A DNA stretch of 45,216 nucleotides, taken from positions 1 to 45,216 of the forward strand of contig NZ_CP054308.1 in assembly GCF_018282115.1 (NCBI RefSeq), given 5' to 3'. The notes below the pieces were generated by a model that saw nothing but the letters and a program-made list of their open reading frames with translations, was not told the DNA's origin and ran no database searches. Source of the DNA: Synechocystis sp. PCC 7338 (lineage in GTDB: Bacteria; Cyanobacteriota; Cyanobacteriia; Cyanobacteriales; Microcystaceae). How positions within the stretch are numbered: the stretch's first letter is position 1; every line of letters begins with the position of its first letter. Made by a program: the position numbers and the translations under genes. Shown here piece after piece: positions 30,615-39,362 of this stretch.

Positions 30615-31653
30615 GAGAAGCTAAAACGTCTTGAATTGATTCTTCTAAATGTTCTTGAATGACTAACTCTTCTCGATCTAGAATGGCACGCTTCGCCGCA
30701 TCTTGAGCAACCCTGACCACCTGTGCAGCCGAGAAATTGAGCATCTTTTGTATAATCGAGTTCCAATCAATTGACCCAACCTCAACCGAAGAGAGTGTCT
30801 GTTTTAAGATAACTTCAATTTCCCGCTTTGTCGGCTTTGGTACTTCAATAGCATCATCAAATCTTCGCCATACAGCTTCATCTAAAAATTTAGTTAGATT
30901 AGTTGCAGCAACAAGTAACCCATTTGAGACTTCATACTCGTCAAGTAGCTGAAGGAACGTATTAACTACCCGTTTAATTTCACCAACTTCCTGACTATCT
31001 TCACGAGATTTTGCCAATGCATCACATTCATCAATAAAGAGCAAACATGGAAATGCAGCAGCAGTCTCAAATACTTCGCGTAGGTTAGTAGCAGTTTCTC
31101 CTAAATAGGAAGATACCATTGCATCGAAGCGAACTTTGACCAAAGTTAAACCTGTATTCCAAGCAATACGTTCGGCTCCCATCGTTTTGCCGCACCCTGG
31201 AGAACCGTAAAGCAAAATCTTTTGGCGATAGCGCAACCCATGATGGGCAAGTCGATCACGAGCAGCATATTCCCGTTCAATACGGCGAAATCGTGTTTCT
31301 ACGGCATCAGCAAGAATCATATGATGCCGCAAATTATCACGAGGAATCGTAACAATAAACGGATGGTTGAACCTATGTTTACTCGACAGGAGAGTGAGAG
31401 ACTGTCTGTCGGATTCTTTAGACGCGGCTCTCTCCAAAAACTTTGAAGTACTTTCTCGTGTGGGGTTTAATGATGAATTTTCAGATTTGACAGGATTAGT
31501 TTTTTTCCGCAGAATACTTTCAAGTTGACTGGCAAGATTAGTGTGTCCTAACTTGCGTTCTTCTTCTACTACGATTGACAGCATGTTCTGTACTGCCTGT
31601 GAATCATCACCGGCAACAGCGCGGAATAGGCGTTTTAGTACCTCTCCCTTCAT
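30607..31653 (-). CDS. ietA: AAA+ ATPase, IetA-type
   Basis: A 348-residue AAA+ ATPase: Walker A GSPGCGKT (150-157), Walker B LLFIDE (204-209), sensor 1 VAATN (~247-251) and an arginine-finger region AVWRRFDDAI (~259-268). The N-terminal ~100 residues are variable and charged. The fold matches the spastin/Vps4-like clade used by many protease- or substrate-remodelling ATPases. The start ATG 31653 is followed downstream by the overlapping subtilase gene. In ietAS the ATPase is thought to control the protease; the trigger is unknown. Confidence 0.87.
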   Translation of the reverse strand: MKGEVLKRLFRAVAGDDSQAVQNMLSIVVEEERKLGHTNLASQLESILRKKTNPVKSENSSLNPTRESTSKFLERAASKESDRQSLTLLSSKHRFNHPFIVTIPRDNLRHHMILADAVETRFRRIEREYAARDRLAHHGLRYRQKILLYGSPGCGKTMGAERIAWNTGLTLVKVRFDAMVSSYLGETATNLREVFETAAAFPCLLFIDECDALAKSREDSQEVGEIKRVVNTFLQLLDEYEVSNGLLVAATNLTKFLDEAVWRRFDDAIEVPKPTKREIEVILKQTLSSVEVGSIDWNSIIQKMLNFSAAQVVRVAQDAAKRAILDREELVIQEHLEESIQDVLASHV

Positions 31654-32113
31654 GTGTGACCTAACCCTACAAACATTTTTCTTGCTCTTAAGATAACTAA
31701 ATTCTCGCAGATTCTATCAAAATTTTACAAAAAGTAAACACGGAATTTCGACAGAGCATCGCTGCATTCCCATTTCACAGGGTTTACCAGTATTGTGGCG
31801 GGGAAAAATCATTACTCAACACCGAAGGAACAACCCTAAACCTTGCTTGTGGGGAACTCTACAGTGGTTGTCCCTTGTATGCCGTCTTGGGCTTATCCAT
31901 CATGGCGATCGCCAAAAATTCTTGCCGGTTACTGGTGGGAGGCAAAGTCCGCCCGGCTAAAGCCCGTCTTTTTGTGGGGTCTATATTTGATGGCACCGTG
32001 GATTACCACCGTGCATTGGGAGTGTAGCCGATCACCAAGTTTTACTAGGGGTTTACTGGCGATCGCCAAAAGATTCAGTCAAGTCATATTCCGGTCAATG
32101 ACCATTTCAACCC
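31654..32113. repeat. Gap with duplicated sequence between ietAS and the first Rpn gene
   Basis: About 460 bp. 31776-31859 is about 90% identical to 34360-34443 (shared words GGCGGGGAAAAATCATT and AACAACCCTAAACCTTGCTT). 31909-32060 carries the Rpn-flank repeat (HIP1, GCTAAAGCCCGTCTTTTTGT, GATGGCACCGTGGATTACCA) and one TTTACTAGGGGTTT copy at 32041. No gene is supported; a short ORF across it is not convincing. Confidence 0.6.
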
Positions 32114-32902
32114 TTAATTGTTCTGGTTAGCAACAAACCGATTAACCAGTTCAACATCAATGTCTAACTCCTTGGCAATTTCGGCAATTGTAAGACCTAA
32201 TTTTTTCAACAGGGGTATGGTTTCCAATTTCCCCTCCAGTTTGCCTTTGAGTAAACCCCGTTGTTCCCCTTCCTCTAAAATTTCTTGATAGACTGCGGAT
32301 TCCTGCATGATTTCACTCCTTAAAATTGTCTTGATAATGTCAGGGGCCAGCAGAATTCCTCCAAAAACTGAGGTTGCGGCCATGAGATTTGCCTTAACTC
32401 GATTATCCTCAATCTGATCCAGCACAGTCGCCACTTCCCTTAATTTTAATGCGGGGTCAGAGGTTTGGGTCAATACCGCCAGGGGCAATAGCCCTGGACT
32501 TTGGAGAAATACTTCCGATGGTTGCTCCCAGAGCCGGATCGCTTGATAACGGTGCAGAGTCTCCCCCACCCGAAAACTATCTTGATAAACCAAGTCATTA
32601 TTACTACGTTTTAGATAAATAACGAATTGGTGCATCGTCTTCTGGGGAAAACGGCGATATACCCTCACCCGATAGTCCAGCATCCGAAAGCCCATGGTGG
32701 GGTCAGGTTCCGTTTGAAATTCCAGATGCAAAACCAAGTCTTCCGATTGCTCCAAAATCAGGGAGTCAGCCCGAATTGGTTCCAGGGAAAGTTCCGTCGG
32801 ACTAAGCTTGGTCAATTTGATTGGTCGTCCCAACAACCAGGCGGCATAGTCTTCAGAAAATGATTCAGCCAGAAATTTGCACAGATTATCAAACATACCC
32901 AA
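32114..32902 (-). CDS. Rpn-family PD-(D/E)XK nuclease, copy 1
   Basis: A 262-residue protein of the Rpn/DUF4351 (recombination-promoting nuclease / putative transposase) family. The N-terminal ~110 residues carry the nuclease core: DSLILEQSEDLVLHLEFQTEPD (active Asp and Glu-x-Gln) and RMLDYRVRVYRRF. A helical middle and a linker with two (K)LEG units (KGKLEGKLE, ~215-223) follow, then a small C-terminal helix-turn-helix-like end (LGLTIAEIAKELDIDVELVNRF). Rpn proteins cut DNA and stimulate RecA-independent recombination in E. coli. It is one of four near-identical copies on this plasmid, all on the minus strand. Confidence 0.9.
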   Translation of the reverse strand: MGMFDNLCKFLAESFSEDYAAWLLGRPIKLTKLSPTELSLEPIRADSLILEQSEDLVLHLEFQTEPDPTMGFRMLDYRVRVYRRFPQKTMHQFVIYLKRSNNDLVYQDSFRVGETLHRYQAIRLWEQPSEVFLQSPGLLPLAVLTQTSDPALKLREVATVLDQIEDNRVKANLMAATSVFGGILLAPDIIKTILRSEIMQESAVYQEILEEGEQRGLLKGKLEGKLETIPLLKKLGLTIAEIAKELDIDVELVNRFVANQNN

Positions 32903-33400
32903 ATTTTACCGGCGATCGCCTATTACAGATTTAGCAAGCAGTTCCCGCCCATGCCGAGATAAATGTAAAACATTCACCTGGGGCTAAAAGCTATATGTAG
33001 CAAAGATTCTAGGCTTAGCGTCTGTTTTTTTCCCTTTTCTGTAATAACCCCTATTCAGGCAAAATTTACTAGGGGTTAATGGTGATCGTCAGAAGTTCTT
33101 GTTGGTTACTGATGGGCAGGAAAGCCCGGCTTTCTGTGGGGTCTATATTTGATGGCACCGTGGATTGAGGATGTTTTAGGCGATCAATAAGTTTTACTAG
33201 GGGTTAATGGCGATGCCGAGATAAATGTAAAATCCTTCACAGTGGGGCTGAAACCTATATTTAGCAAGGGTTTTAGGCTTAGCGTACAGTTTTGTCCGTT
33301 TTCCATAATAACCCCTATTCAGTCAAATTTTACTAGGGGTTTAAAGGCGATCGCCAAAAGATCAGTCAAGCCATATTCTGTCCAATGGCCATTTCAACCC
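32903..33400. repeat. Tandem ~130-bp repeats between Rpn copies 1 and 2
   Basis: TGCCGAGATAAATGTAAAA ... AACCCCTATTCAG ... TTTACTAGGGGTT occurs twice (~32952-33076 and ~33212-33345). Between them lies the Rpn-flank word set (AAAGCCCGGCTTTCTGTGG, ATTTGATGGCACCGTGGATT). Three copies of the dispersed motif are present (33061, 33191, 33326). Inverted-repeat content is high; no gene seen. Confidence 0.65.
33326..33343. repeat. Representative copy of the dispersed CCCCTAGTAA motif
   Basis: AAATTTTACTAGGGGTTT. Other copies, both orientations: 3334, 4617, 5102, 5341, 7735, 7959, 8396, 19912, 23232, 32041, 33061, 33191, 36717, 41651; one-mismatch variants at 3497, 6241, 7838, 23161, 34291, 38383. See findings. 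Confidence 0.8.
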
Positions 33401-34177
33401 TTAATTGTTCTGGTTAGCAACAAACCGATTAACCAGTTCAACGTCAATGTCTAACTCCTTAGCAATTTCGGCAATTGTAAGGCCCAATTTTTTCAACAGG
33501 GGTATGGTTTCCAGTTTGCCCTTGAGTAAGCCCCGCTGTTCCCCTTCCCGTAAGATTTCTTGATAGACAGCGGATTCCTTCATAATTTCACTCCTTAAAA
33601 TTGTTCTAATAAATTCAGGGGCCAGCAAAATTCCTCCAAAAACTGAGGTTGCCGCCATGAGATTTGCCTTAACTCGATTATCCTCAATCTGATCTAGTGC
33701 AGTCGCCACTTCCCTCAATTTTAATGCCGGGTCAGAGGTCTGCGTCAATACCGCTAGGGGTAACAGCCCTGGACTTTGGAGAAATGTTTCCGATGGTTGC
33801 TCCCAGAGCCGAATCACTTGATAACGATGGACAGTCTCCCCCACTTGAAAACTATCCTGATAAACCAAGTCATTACTACTGGGTTTCAGATAAATAACAA
33901 ATTGGTGCATTGTCTTCTGGGGAAAACGGCGATAAACCCTCACCCGATAGTCCAGCATCCGAAAGCCCATGGTGGGGTCAGGCTCCGTTTGGAATTCCAG
34001 ATGTAACACTAAGTCTTCCGATTGTTCCAAAATCAGAGAGTCAGCCCGAATTGGCTCCAGGGATAGTTCCGTCGGACTGAGCTTGGTCAATTTGATTGGT
34101 CGTCCTAACAACCAAGCGGCATAGTCTTCGGAAAATGATTCAGCGAGGAATTTGCAGAGATTGTCAAACATAGCCAA
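33401..34177 (-). CDS. Rpn-family PD-(D/E)XK nuclease, copy 2
   Basis: A 258-residue paralog of copy 1, differing at few positions in the nuclease core. The linker is the shortest of the four, with a single KLE unit (GLLKGKLETIP, ~212-222). The catalytic motif (HLEFQTEPDP) and C-terminal LTIAEIAKELDIDVELVNRF are kept. Start ATG 34177, preceded on the minus strand by HIP1 and a flank block identical to that of copy 3. Confidence 0.9.
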   Translation of the reverse strand: MAMFDNLCKFLAESFSEDYAAWLLGRPIKLTKLSPTELSLEPIRADSLILEQSEDLVLHLEFQTEPDPTMGFRMLDYRVRVYRRFPQKTMHQFVIYLKPSSNDLVYQDSFQVGETVHRYQVIRLWEQPSETFLQSPGLLPLAVLTQTSDPALKLREVATALDQIEDNRVKANLMAATSVFGGILLAPEFIRTILRSEIMKESAVYQEILREGEQRGLLKGKLETIPLLKKLGLTIAEIAKELDIDVELVNRFVANQNN

Positions 34178-34559
34178 ATTTTACCGGCGATCGCCATCAA
34201 ATCAGAGTAGGGAAAGTAGGCGATCACGGGCAGTCATTAAATTACTGTGGATTACCCACCGTGCATTGAAGATATAGGCGATCGCCAAGTTTTACTAGGG
34301 TTTAATGGCGATCGCCAGTTGAAAGCTCGATAGGTCTGAAAGTTGATATTCCCTCAATCCACAGGGTTTCCCAGTATAGTGGCGGGGAAAAATCATTGCT
34401 CAACACCGAAAGAACAACCCTAAACCTTGCTTGCGGGGAACTCCATGGCGTGACCCCTATTTGCTCAAGCAGGGTTACAAAGCCCAGATCAGCGGTGGCT
34501 AAGGGAATTGTGCCGAAACCGCCTCTCAAGGAATTAGAATTATTACTAATTATTCTGTT
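34178..34559. repeat. Gap with Rpn-flank repeats and a weak ORF
   Basis: About 380 bp. 34185-34300 is nearly identical to 38278-38395 (words CATCAAATCAGAGTAGGGAA, GTGGATTACCCACCGTGCAT, HIP1). 34360-34443 repeats 31776-31859. A 75-codon minus-strand ORF at 34302-34529 spans these repeats; it matches no family I know and lies mostly in repeated DNA, so I do not call it a gene. Confidence 0.5.
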
Positions 34560-36221
34560 TTAATGACTATTCATGGATTTCAAAGCCGCCCCTAATCGTT
34601 TTAACCCCTGGGAACAATCAAAGCGATCTAGATGCACTTCAATAAAGGTTGGGGAAGAGAGATGGTGACAGGCTTTTTCTAGGGCTATTTCCAACTCAGT
34701 TTCCGTGCGGACTTCACAACTCCAACAGTCGCCAAACACCTGGGGTAATTGATGATATTTCCACGGTTGTAGGTCGTTGTAAACATTGTCTTGAATGACT
34801 CGTTCAATGGTGTAGCCATCGTTATTCATCAGGAAAATAATCGGGTGTAACCGGTGGCGAATAATGGTGGATAATTCCTGGGCCGTCATCTGGAAGGCCC
34901 CGTCCCCCACAATGGCGATCGCCCGTCGCTCCGTGGCGGCCAAGCTGGCCCCTAAACAAGCGGGAATGGAATAGCCAATGGAAAGGTAGAAGGCTTGCCC
35001 AATAAATTCGGCGGCCTGGGGCATGATCAAATCCATCGTAGCCACAATGGCATCCCCCGTATCAGAAATGACTAATTGGGGATCTGTCATCTCCGTTAAA
35101 AAATGATTGAGTCGTTTGTAAAAATAGGCATTGGTTAATTTTTGCTTGGCAGTGGGGGCGAGGGGTTCTGACAATAAAGAAGCGGCAGGGATAATGTCTA
35201 AATTCTGGCGAGGGGAGTTATGCCACTGTTGACAAAGTCCGTCCAAAAAATTCCCTAAATAAACTGGTTGATAATAGTGATGTTTAATTTTGACCTTTTC
35301 AGAATTGGCATTAATTAAGCGTTGTTCTTCGAGTTTGGCGGTGTAAACCCCCAAATTCATGTCGGACATAATCGCCCCTAAACAAAGCACACAATCTGCT
35401 TTTTCTACGGTTTCATGGACGGCTTGACGACTCAGAGCGCCAACATAGGTGCCGATAAATTGGGAATGGGTTTCGGCAATACAGGATTTACCCAATAACG
35501 TAGTAGCGATGGGAAAACCCGTAATTTCTAGGAGTTTTAATAATTTATCTTCGAGGTCAAAACGATGAAATTCCACCCCGGCTAAAATCACAGGGGACTT
35601 GGCCTGACTTAACAGGGCGATCGCCTCTTGAACCGCTTCAGCGCAGGCATCGACATCAGTTAACGTTTCAGCGAACGCTGGGGGAGCAGCAGAAACTGGA
35701 CAGGGTTGCTGGGCAATATCCGTGGGAATTTCAATGTAAACGGGACGACGATAATGGGCGCAGGCCGCCAGGGCTTGATCGATTTGTTGGGCGGCTTGGT
35801 TCACATCATTGATTACCACTGCCATCACCGTGGCTTTCTCTAGAATTTTGTACTGTAAATTCAAATCCCCCGTCGTATGGTGCAACATCAGATGGGAGCG
35901 ACGATTGGCCCGACTCGGAGCCCCACTAATCACCACCAACGGCACCCGTTCAGCGTAGGCCCCCACTACGGCATTGATTAAACTAAACGCCCCGACGCCA
36001 TAGGTTACACACACTGCCCCCATGCCCCGTACCCGGCCATAGGCATCCGCCGCATAACCCGCATTCAACTCATTACAGGTACAGACTAATTCCACAGGAC
36101 TATTAATCAATTCATCCATCAGCCCCAGCACATAATCCCCCGGCACCCCAAAGATATGGCTGACATTAAAGGCCCGCAGGCGATCGCCGAGATAGAAACC
36201 CACTGTCATTGTTGTGTCCAT
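34560..36221 (-). CDS. Thiamine-diphosphate 2-keto-acid decarboxylase (pyruvate/indolepyruvate decarboxylase family)
   Basis: A 553-residue ThDP enzyme, the usual length of pyruvate and indolepyruvate decarboxylases. Seen are HIFGVPGDYVLGLMDEL at the start, the activating glutamate (CNELNAGYAAD, Glu51), the HH pair (LHHTTGD, His114-His115) specific to the decarboxylase branch, and the ThDP motif GDGAF ... NND (439-468) followed by TIE (Glu473). It would decarboxylate a 2-keto acid such as pyruvate, indolepyruvate or a branched keto acid to the aldehyde; the substrate cannot be told by eye. AGAGG precedes the ATG at 36221. The gene contains HIP1 sites, so it has resided in this lineage for some time. 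No alcohol dehydrogenase is adjacent. Confidence 0.9.
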   Translation of the reverse strand: MDTTMTVGFYLGDRLRAFNVSHIFGVPGDYVLGLMDELINSPVELVCTCNELNAGYAADAYGRVRGMGAVCVTYGVGAFSLINAVVGAYAERVPLVVISGAPSRANRRSHLMLHHTTGDLNLQYKILEKATVMAVVINDVNQAAQQIDQALAACAHYRRPVYIEIPTDIAQQPCPVSAAPPAFAETLTDVDACAEAVQEAIALLSQAKSPVILAGVEFHRFDLEDKLLKLLEITGFPIATTLLGKSCIAETHSQFIGTYVGALSRQAVHETVEKADCVLCLGAIMSDMNLGVYTAKLEEQRLINANSEKVKIKHHYYQPVYLGNFLDGLCQQWHNSPRQNLDIIPAASLLSEPLAPTAKQKLTNAYFYKRLNHFLTEMTDPQLVISDTGDAIVATMDLIMPQAAEFIGQAFYLSIGYSIPACLGASLAATERRAIAIVGDGAFQMTAQELSTIIRHRLHPIIFLMNNDGYTIERVIQDNVYNDLQPWKYHQLPQVFGDCWSCEVRTETELEIALEKACHHLSSPTFIEVHLDRFDCSQGLKRLGAALKSMNSH

Positions 36222-36306
36222 TGTTTACCTCTAGGGTAGGGACTTATTTCTTACTGTACTCAGCTTTGGGGGAATTGCAGGGAAAAATGTTTAGCGGGGG
36301 AATCCT

Positions 36307-36516
36307 TTAGCCAATAAAAGTCCGTAGCCATTCCTGGGAGGATAATTCAACTAATAAATCCCCTGGGCCGTCTTTGCCCCACGCTTGAAATTGTTCCGAC
36401 TGAATCACATAAACGTTTTGCTGATTACTAATGATTTTTAGGGGTGATCCCAAAACTGGCAACATTAATAATAAATGATCATCTTTATCGGTAAATTGCA
36501 CCACTGTTGTACCCAA
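36307..36516 (-). pseudogene. Probable 5'-truncated gene fragment
   Basis: A 69-codon ORF that begins only at a TTG and reads sensible protein (VVQFTDKDDHLLLMLPVLGS ... WGKDGPGDLLVELSSQEWL). The same frame continues upstream as LLNAVRLGNFGDLG before hitting a stop near 36560, right where the Rpn-flank repeat begins. That pattern suggests a gene cut by the repeat. Family not recognised. Confidence 0.4.
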
Positions 36517-36578
36517 ATCGCCGAAATTGCCTAAACGAACGGCATTTAAGAGGTCTGACCCCTATAGGCTAGGGAAAT

Positions 36579-36733
36579 AACGATCGCCGGAAGTCTTTGC
36601 TGGTCACCAATGAAAACTGGAGTCCGCCCGGCTAAAGCCCGTCTTTCTGTGGGATTCATATTTGATGGCACCGTGGATTACCACCGTGCATTGAGGATTT
36701 TGTAGGCGATCGCCAAATTTTACTAGGGGTTTA
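36579..36733. repeat. Rpn-flank repeat block next to the PIN pair
   Basis: HIP1, GGCTAAAGCCCGTCTTTCTG, TTTGATGGCACCGTGGATTA, CCACCGTGCATTGAGGAT, HIP1, TTTTACTAGGGGTTTA. It matches the blocks at 31909-32060 and 33127-33208. It abuts the stop codon of the antitoxin gene. Confidence 0.7.
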
Positions 36734-36946
36734 ACTTAATCCATCTAACTTATCCAAAAGCCTTAAACCCTCAGTTACACTACCCCGGGCCGCCATTAAC
36801 CGAAAACGATTATAAGCATCAAATTCAGTCAGAGCAATGGTTGAAAGCTCCTCAACTAACTTATTCACACTAATTCCCCTAGACTCCGCAAGCTGCTTAA
36901 GTCTGGAGTGTTTATCATCCGGCATCCGTATAGTTAAAGTACCCAT
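36731..36946 (-). CDS. Ribbon-helix-helix antitoxin
   Basis: A 71-residue protein: GTLTIRMPDDKHSRLKQLAESRGISVNKLVEELST is a textbook ribbon-helix-helix (strand, helix, GISxNKLVEEL helix), and the rest (MAARGSVTEGLRLLDKLDGL) is a toxin-binding tail. It lies 3 bp downstream of the PIN toxin, so in transcription order the toxin comes first, the reverse of the usual arrangement. A dispersed TTACTAGGGGTTT motif follows its stop. Confidence 0.85.
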   Translation of the reverse strand: MGTLTIRMPDDKHSRLKQLAESRGISVNKLVEELSTIALTEFDAYNRFRLMAARGSVTEGLRLLDKLDGLS

Positions 36947-36949
36947 GGT

Positions 36950-37372
36950 TTAGCCTCTTAGTAAATGCTCTGGTTTCAAAATTGACAAGTGAGGAAAAAT
37001 TAACTCTGTTCCTTGAAAATCTTTGACATTGTTGGTTGCAATATAGTGAGCATTACCAGAGATTGCTAACTCAATCAAATGATTATCTCCCTCATCCCTT
37101 AAATTGGGTCGCCACAGATAGTAAATATTAATCCACTCACAAACTGACATCAAAGCCTCTAGTAAACTAACAACCTCAGTCTGGCTCAAAACACATTGGT
37201 CAATAATCTCCTTACGTCCCATTACAGCTTCATACTCGGCAAATAAAGTATTTCCTATCAGTGGTTGATACTGCCCCAACAAACAATACCTAATCAGTTT
37301 CCGACTCGGCCCGTCAGCACCAATCAGAGCACTCACAAAAACACTGGTGTCAATGACAATTCGATTATTCAC
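36950..37372 (-). CDS. PIN-domain toxin (COG1569-like)
   Basis: A 140-residue PIN protein: IVIDTSVFVSALI (first Asp), TLFAEYEAVMGR (Glu ~46), LRDEGDNHLIELAISGNAHYIATNNVKDF (DEGDN with the Asp pair at ~93-96, and TNNxxDF). This is the DEGDN variety of putative toxin-antitoxin PIN proteins. It is the first gene of the pair and carries its own ATG at 37372. Likely an RNase restrained by the downstream RHH protein. Confidence 0.88.
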   Translation of the reverse strand: MNNRIVIDTSVFVSALIGADGPSRKLIRYCLLGQYQPLIGNTLFAEYEAVMGRKEIIDQCVLSQTEVVSLLEALMSVCEWINIYYLWRPNLRDEGDNHLIELAISGNAHYIATNNVKDFQGTELIFPHLSILKPEHLLRG

Positions 37373-37457
37373 AAAACTAATGATAGCATATACACTGTCA
37401 TTGTTGAATTTTTTTATCCAGCCATTGGGAGGCGATCGCCATTAACCCTATCAACCC

Positions 37458-38270
37458 TTAATTGTTCTGGTTAGCAACAAACCGATTAACCAATTCAACG
37501 TCAATATCTAGCTCCTTAGCAATTTCGACAATTGTAAGGCCCAATTTCTTCAGCAGGGGTATGGTTTCTAGTTTCGCCTCCAGCCTACCTTCTAGTTTTC
37601 CCTCCAGCCGACCCTCCAGTTTCCCGGCAATTTTACCTTCTTCTAGAATTTCTTGATAAACAGCGGATTCCTTCATAATTTCACTCCTTAAAATTGTCTT
37701 TATCAGCTCAGGGGCCAGCAGAATTCCTCCAAAAACCGAGGTTGCCGCCATGAGATTTGCTTTAACTCGATTATCCTCAATTTGTTCCAACGCAGTCGCC
37801 ACCTCCCTCAATTTTAATGCGGGGTCAGAGGTTTGCGTCAATACCGCTAGGGGCAACAATCCTGGACTTTGGAGAAATGCCTCCGATGGTTGCTCCCAGA
37901 GCCGAATCGCTTGATAGCGATGGACAGTTTCCCCGACCCGAAAACTATCCTGATAAACCAAGTCATTACTACTGGGTTTTAGGTAGATGACAAATTGGTG
38001 CATTGTCTTCTGGGGAAAACGACGGTAAACCCTCACCCGATAGTCCAGCATCCGAAAGCCCATGGTGGGGTCGGGTTCCGTTTGGAATTCCAGGTGCAAC
38101 ACCAAATCTTCCGATTGTTCCAAAATCAGGGAATCAGCCCGAATTGGCTCTAAGGATAGTTCCGTCGGACTAAGCTTGGTCAATTTGATTGGTCGTCCTA
38201 ACAACCACGCGGCATAGTCTTCAGAAAATGATTCAGCGACAAATTTGCAGAGATTATCAAACATAGCCAA
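37458..38270 (-). CDS. Rpn-family PD-(D/E)XK nuclease, copy 3
   Basis: A 270-residue paralog, the longest of the four. The linker holds five [KR]LE units in a row (AGKLEGRLEGKLEGRLEAKL), encoded by 12-bp repeats at ~37567-37625. Otherwise it is close to the other copies, including the catalytic region and the C-terminal LTIVEIAKELDIDVELVNRF. Upstream flank (38278-38395) is nearly the same as that of copy 2, showing that the duplicated unit included regulatory DNA. Confidence 0.9.
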   Translation of the reverse strand: MAMFDNLCKFVAESFSEDYAAWLLGRPIKLTKLSPTELSLEPIRADSLILEQSEDLVLHLEFQTEPDPTMGFRMLDYRVRVYRRFPQKTMHQFVIYLKPSSNDLVYQDSFRVGETVHRYQAIRLWEQPSEAFLQSPGLLPLAVLTQTSDPALKLREVATALEQIEDNRVKANLMAATSVFGGILLAPELIKTILRSEIMKESAVYQEILEEGKIAGKLEGRLEGKLEGRLEAKLETIPLLKKLGLTIVEIAKELDIDVELVNRFVANQNN

Positions 38271-38714
38271 ATTCTACCGGCGATCGCCATCAAATCAGAG
38301 TAGGGAAAGTAGGCGATCACGGGCAGTCATTAAATTACTGTGGATTACCCACCGTGCATTGAAGATATAGGCGATCGCCAAATTTTACTGAGGGTTTACG
38401 GCGATGGGGTCGCAACAGAAAAAGAAAAAACGTACGCTAAGCAAAAATCAGCAATAAGAAAGCTTACAAATAAAAGGTTTCAGCATTTGGCTGCGTATCT
38501 AAATATAGGGGTAGCAGAACTAGACTAGGAAAGAGAAGAAGTTGGAATCCAGCGATAGAGGGTAGGACTAGAGATTCTAAGACAAGATCCTCCGCAGCAT
38601 CCCTGGGAATGCTGTGATTATATGTTCGATACCCTCTTTACCCCCCGGCCAAGGGACTAAAATTTCAGAGGGCAAGTCAAGACTACTTCAAAACTTACAC
38701 AAAACTAGGTCAAG
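38271..38714. other. Gap with Rpn-flank repeat and a gene tail
   Basis: About 440 bp. 38278-38395 repeats the DNA upstream of Rpn copy 2. After it, 38415-38528 keeps an open plus-strand frame ending KLTNKRFQHLAAYLNIGVAELD, which reads like the C-terminal tail of a lost gene joined at the repeat edge. A CAGCAT...ATGCTG hairpin lies at ~38596-38615. I see no intact gene. Confidence 0.45.
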
Positions 38715-39356
38715 TTACTCACATGTATACGCCATCGATCTGCCCGTATTGGTGTGCTTAGCGGGCTTTCGGGTGTAGCTTGGATTGAATATTGTCCCAT
38801 GGGTATATAAGCAAACTCGGTCACAAGGATGAAAGCTCAAGTCGATGACTGGTTCAGTCTTGCCAACAGGAATCACCTTGATAACAATATTGTTGGCTGT
38901 TTCTTCCGGTATGCCAAAAGTCTTTCTGCTCCATATTGCATTGGCACCAACTAGAGTTCCATTAGTTGCCTCCGGCACCGGAACTTTTACTCCTCCCAAC
39001 ACTATTTCTCGGGGTGATGCCGGCATGTAAGCAAACGAATATTTCACGGTATACCCTGCTTGATTTATGAGCTCTACGGATCCTGCGCCCGGGGCCTTGC
39101 TAGCTCCACCGCTTCGCGAATCATATGGGCATCCATTCGGTTTCAGAGGCCCTTCGGCGACGATGAAGCTCATATCCTGAATTCTGGTATTGCTTAAATT
39201 TGCTTGGCCGAATAGGGTCTCTTTGAGACCTATAATACTAGTGCTATCAGTTGAAAGACCAAGGCGGTCTTGGTAAGCAACTACGGGCGAGTTGTTTATT
39301 GAAAATAGACTAAACCCTAGCAGAATTGTAGTGTTTAATAGCTTTTTGATTGTCAT
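38715..39356 (-). CDS. Secreted protein of unknown function (213 aa)
   Basis: From the ATG at 39356 (a GTG two codons upstream is also possible) a signal peptide is seen: TIKKLLNTTILLGFSLFSINNSPVVAYQ. The mature protein has paired cysteines (GCPY, PCDRVCLYTHG) and repeated Pro/Gly turns, suggesting an extracellular or periplasmic beta fold. No family recognised. It stands alone, facing a region without genes on both sides. Confidence 0.68.
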   Translation of the reverse strand: MTIKKLLNTTILLGFSLFSINNSPVVAYQDRLGLSTDSTSIIGLKETLFGQANLSNTRIQDMSFIVAEGPLKPNGCPYDSRSGGASKAPGAGSVELINQAGYTVKYSFAYMPASPREIVLGGVKVPVPEATNGTLVGANAIWSRKTFGIPEETANNIVIKVIPVGKTEPVIDLSFHPCDRVCLYTHGTIFNPSYTRKPAKHTNTGRSMAYTCE

Positions 39357-39362
39357 TGTCAC

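Noticed and set aside
31843-32130. 95-codon plus-strand ORF before Rpn copy 1
   Set aside because: Lies wholly in the repeated flank DNA, and comparable repeat blocks elsewhere do not keep the frame.
34302-34529. 75-codon minus-strand ORF between Rpn copy 2 and the decarboxylase
   Set aside because: Spans two different repeat blocks and does not stay open in the matching block at 31776; no known family.
38590-38640. Possible tRNA-like fold near the CAGCAT...ATGCTG hairpin
   Set aside because: No cloverleaf with acceptor stem and T-loop consensus can be drawn; only one short hairpin exists.
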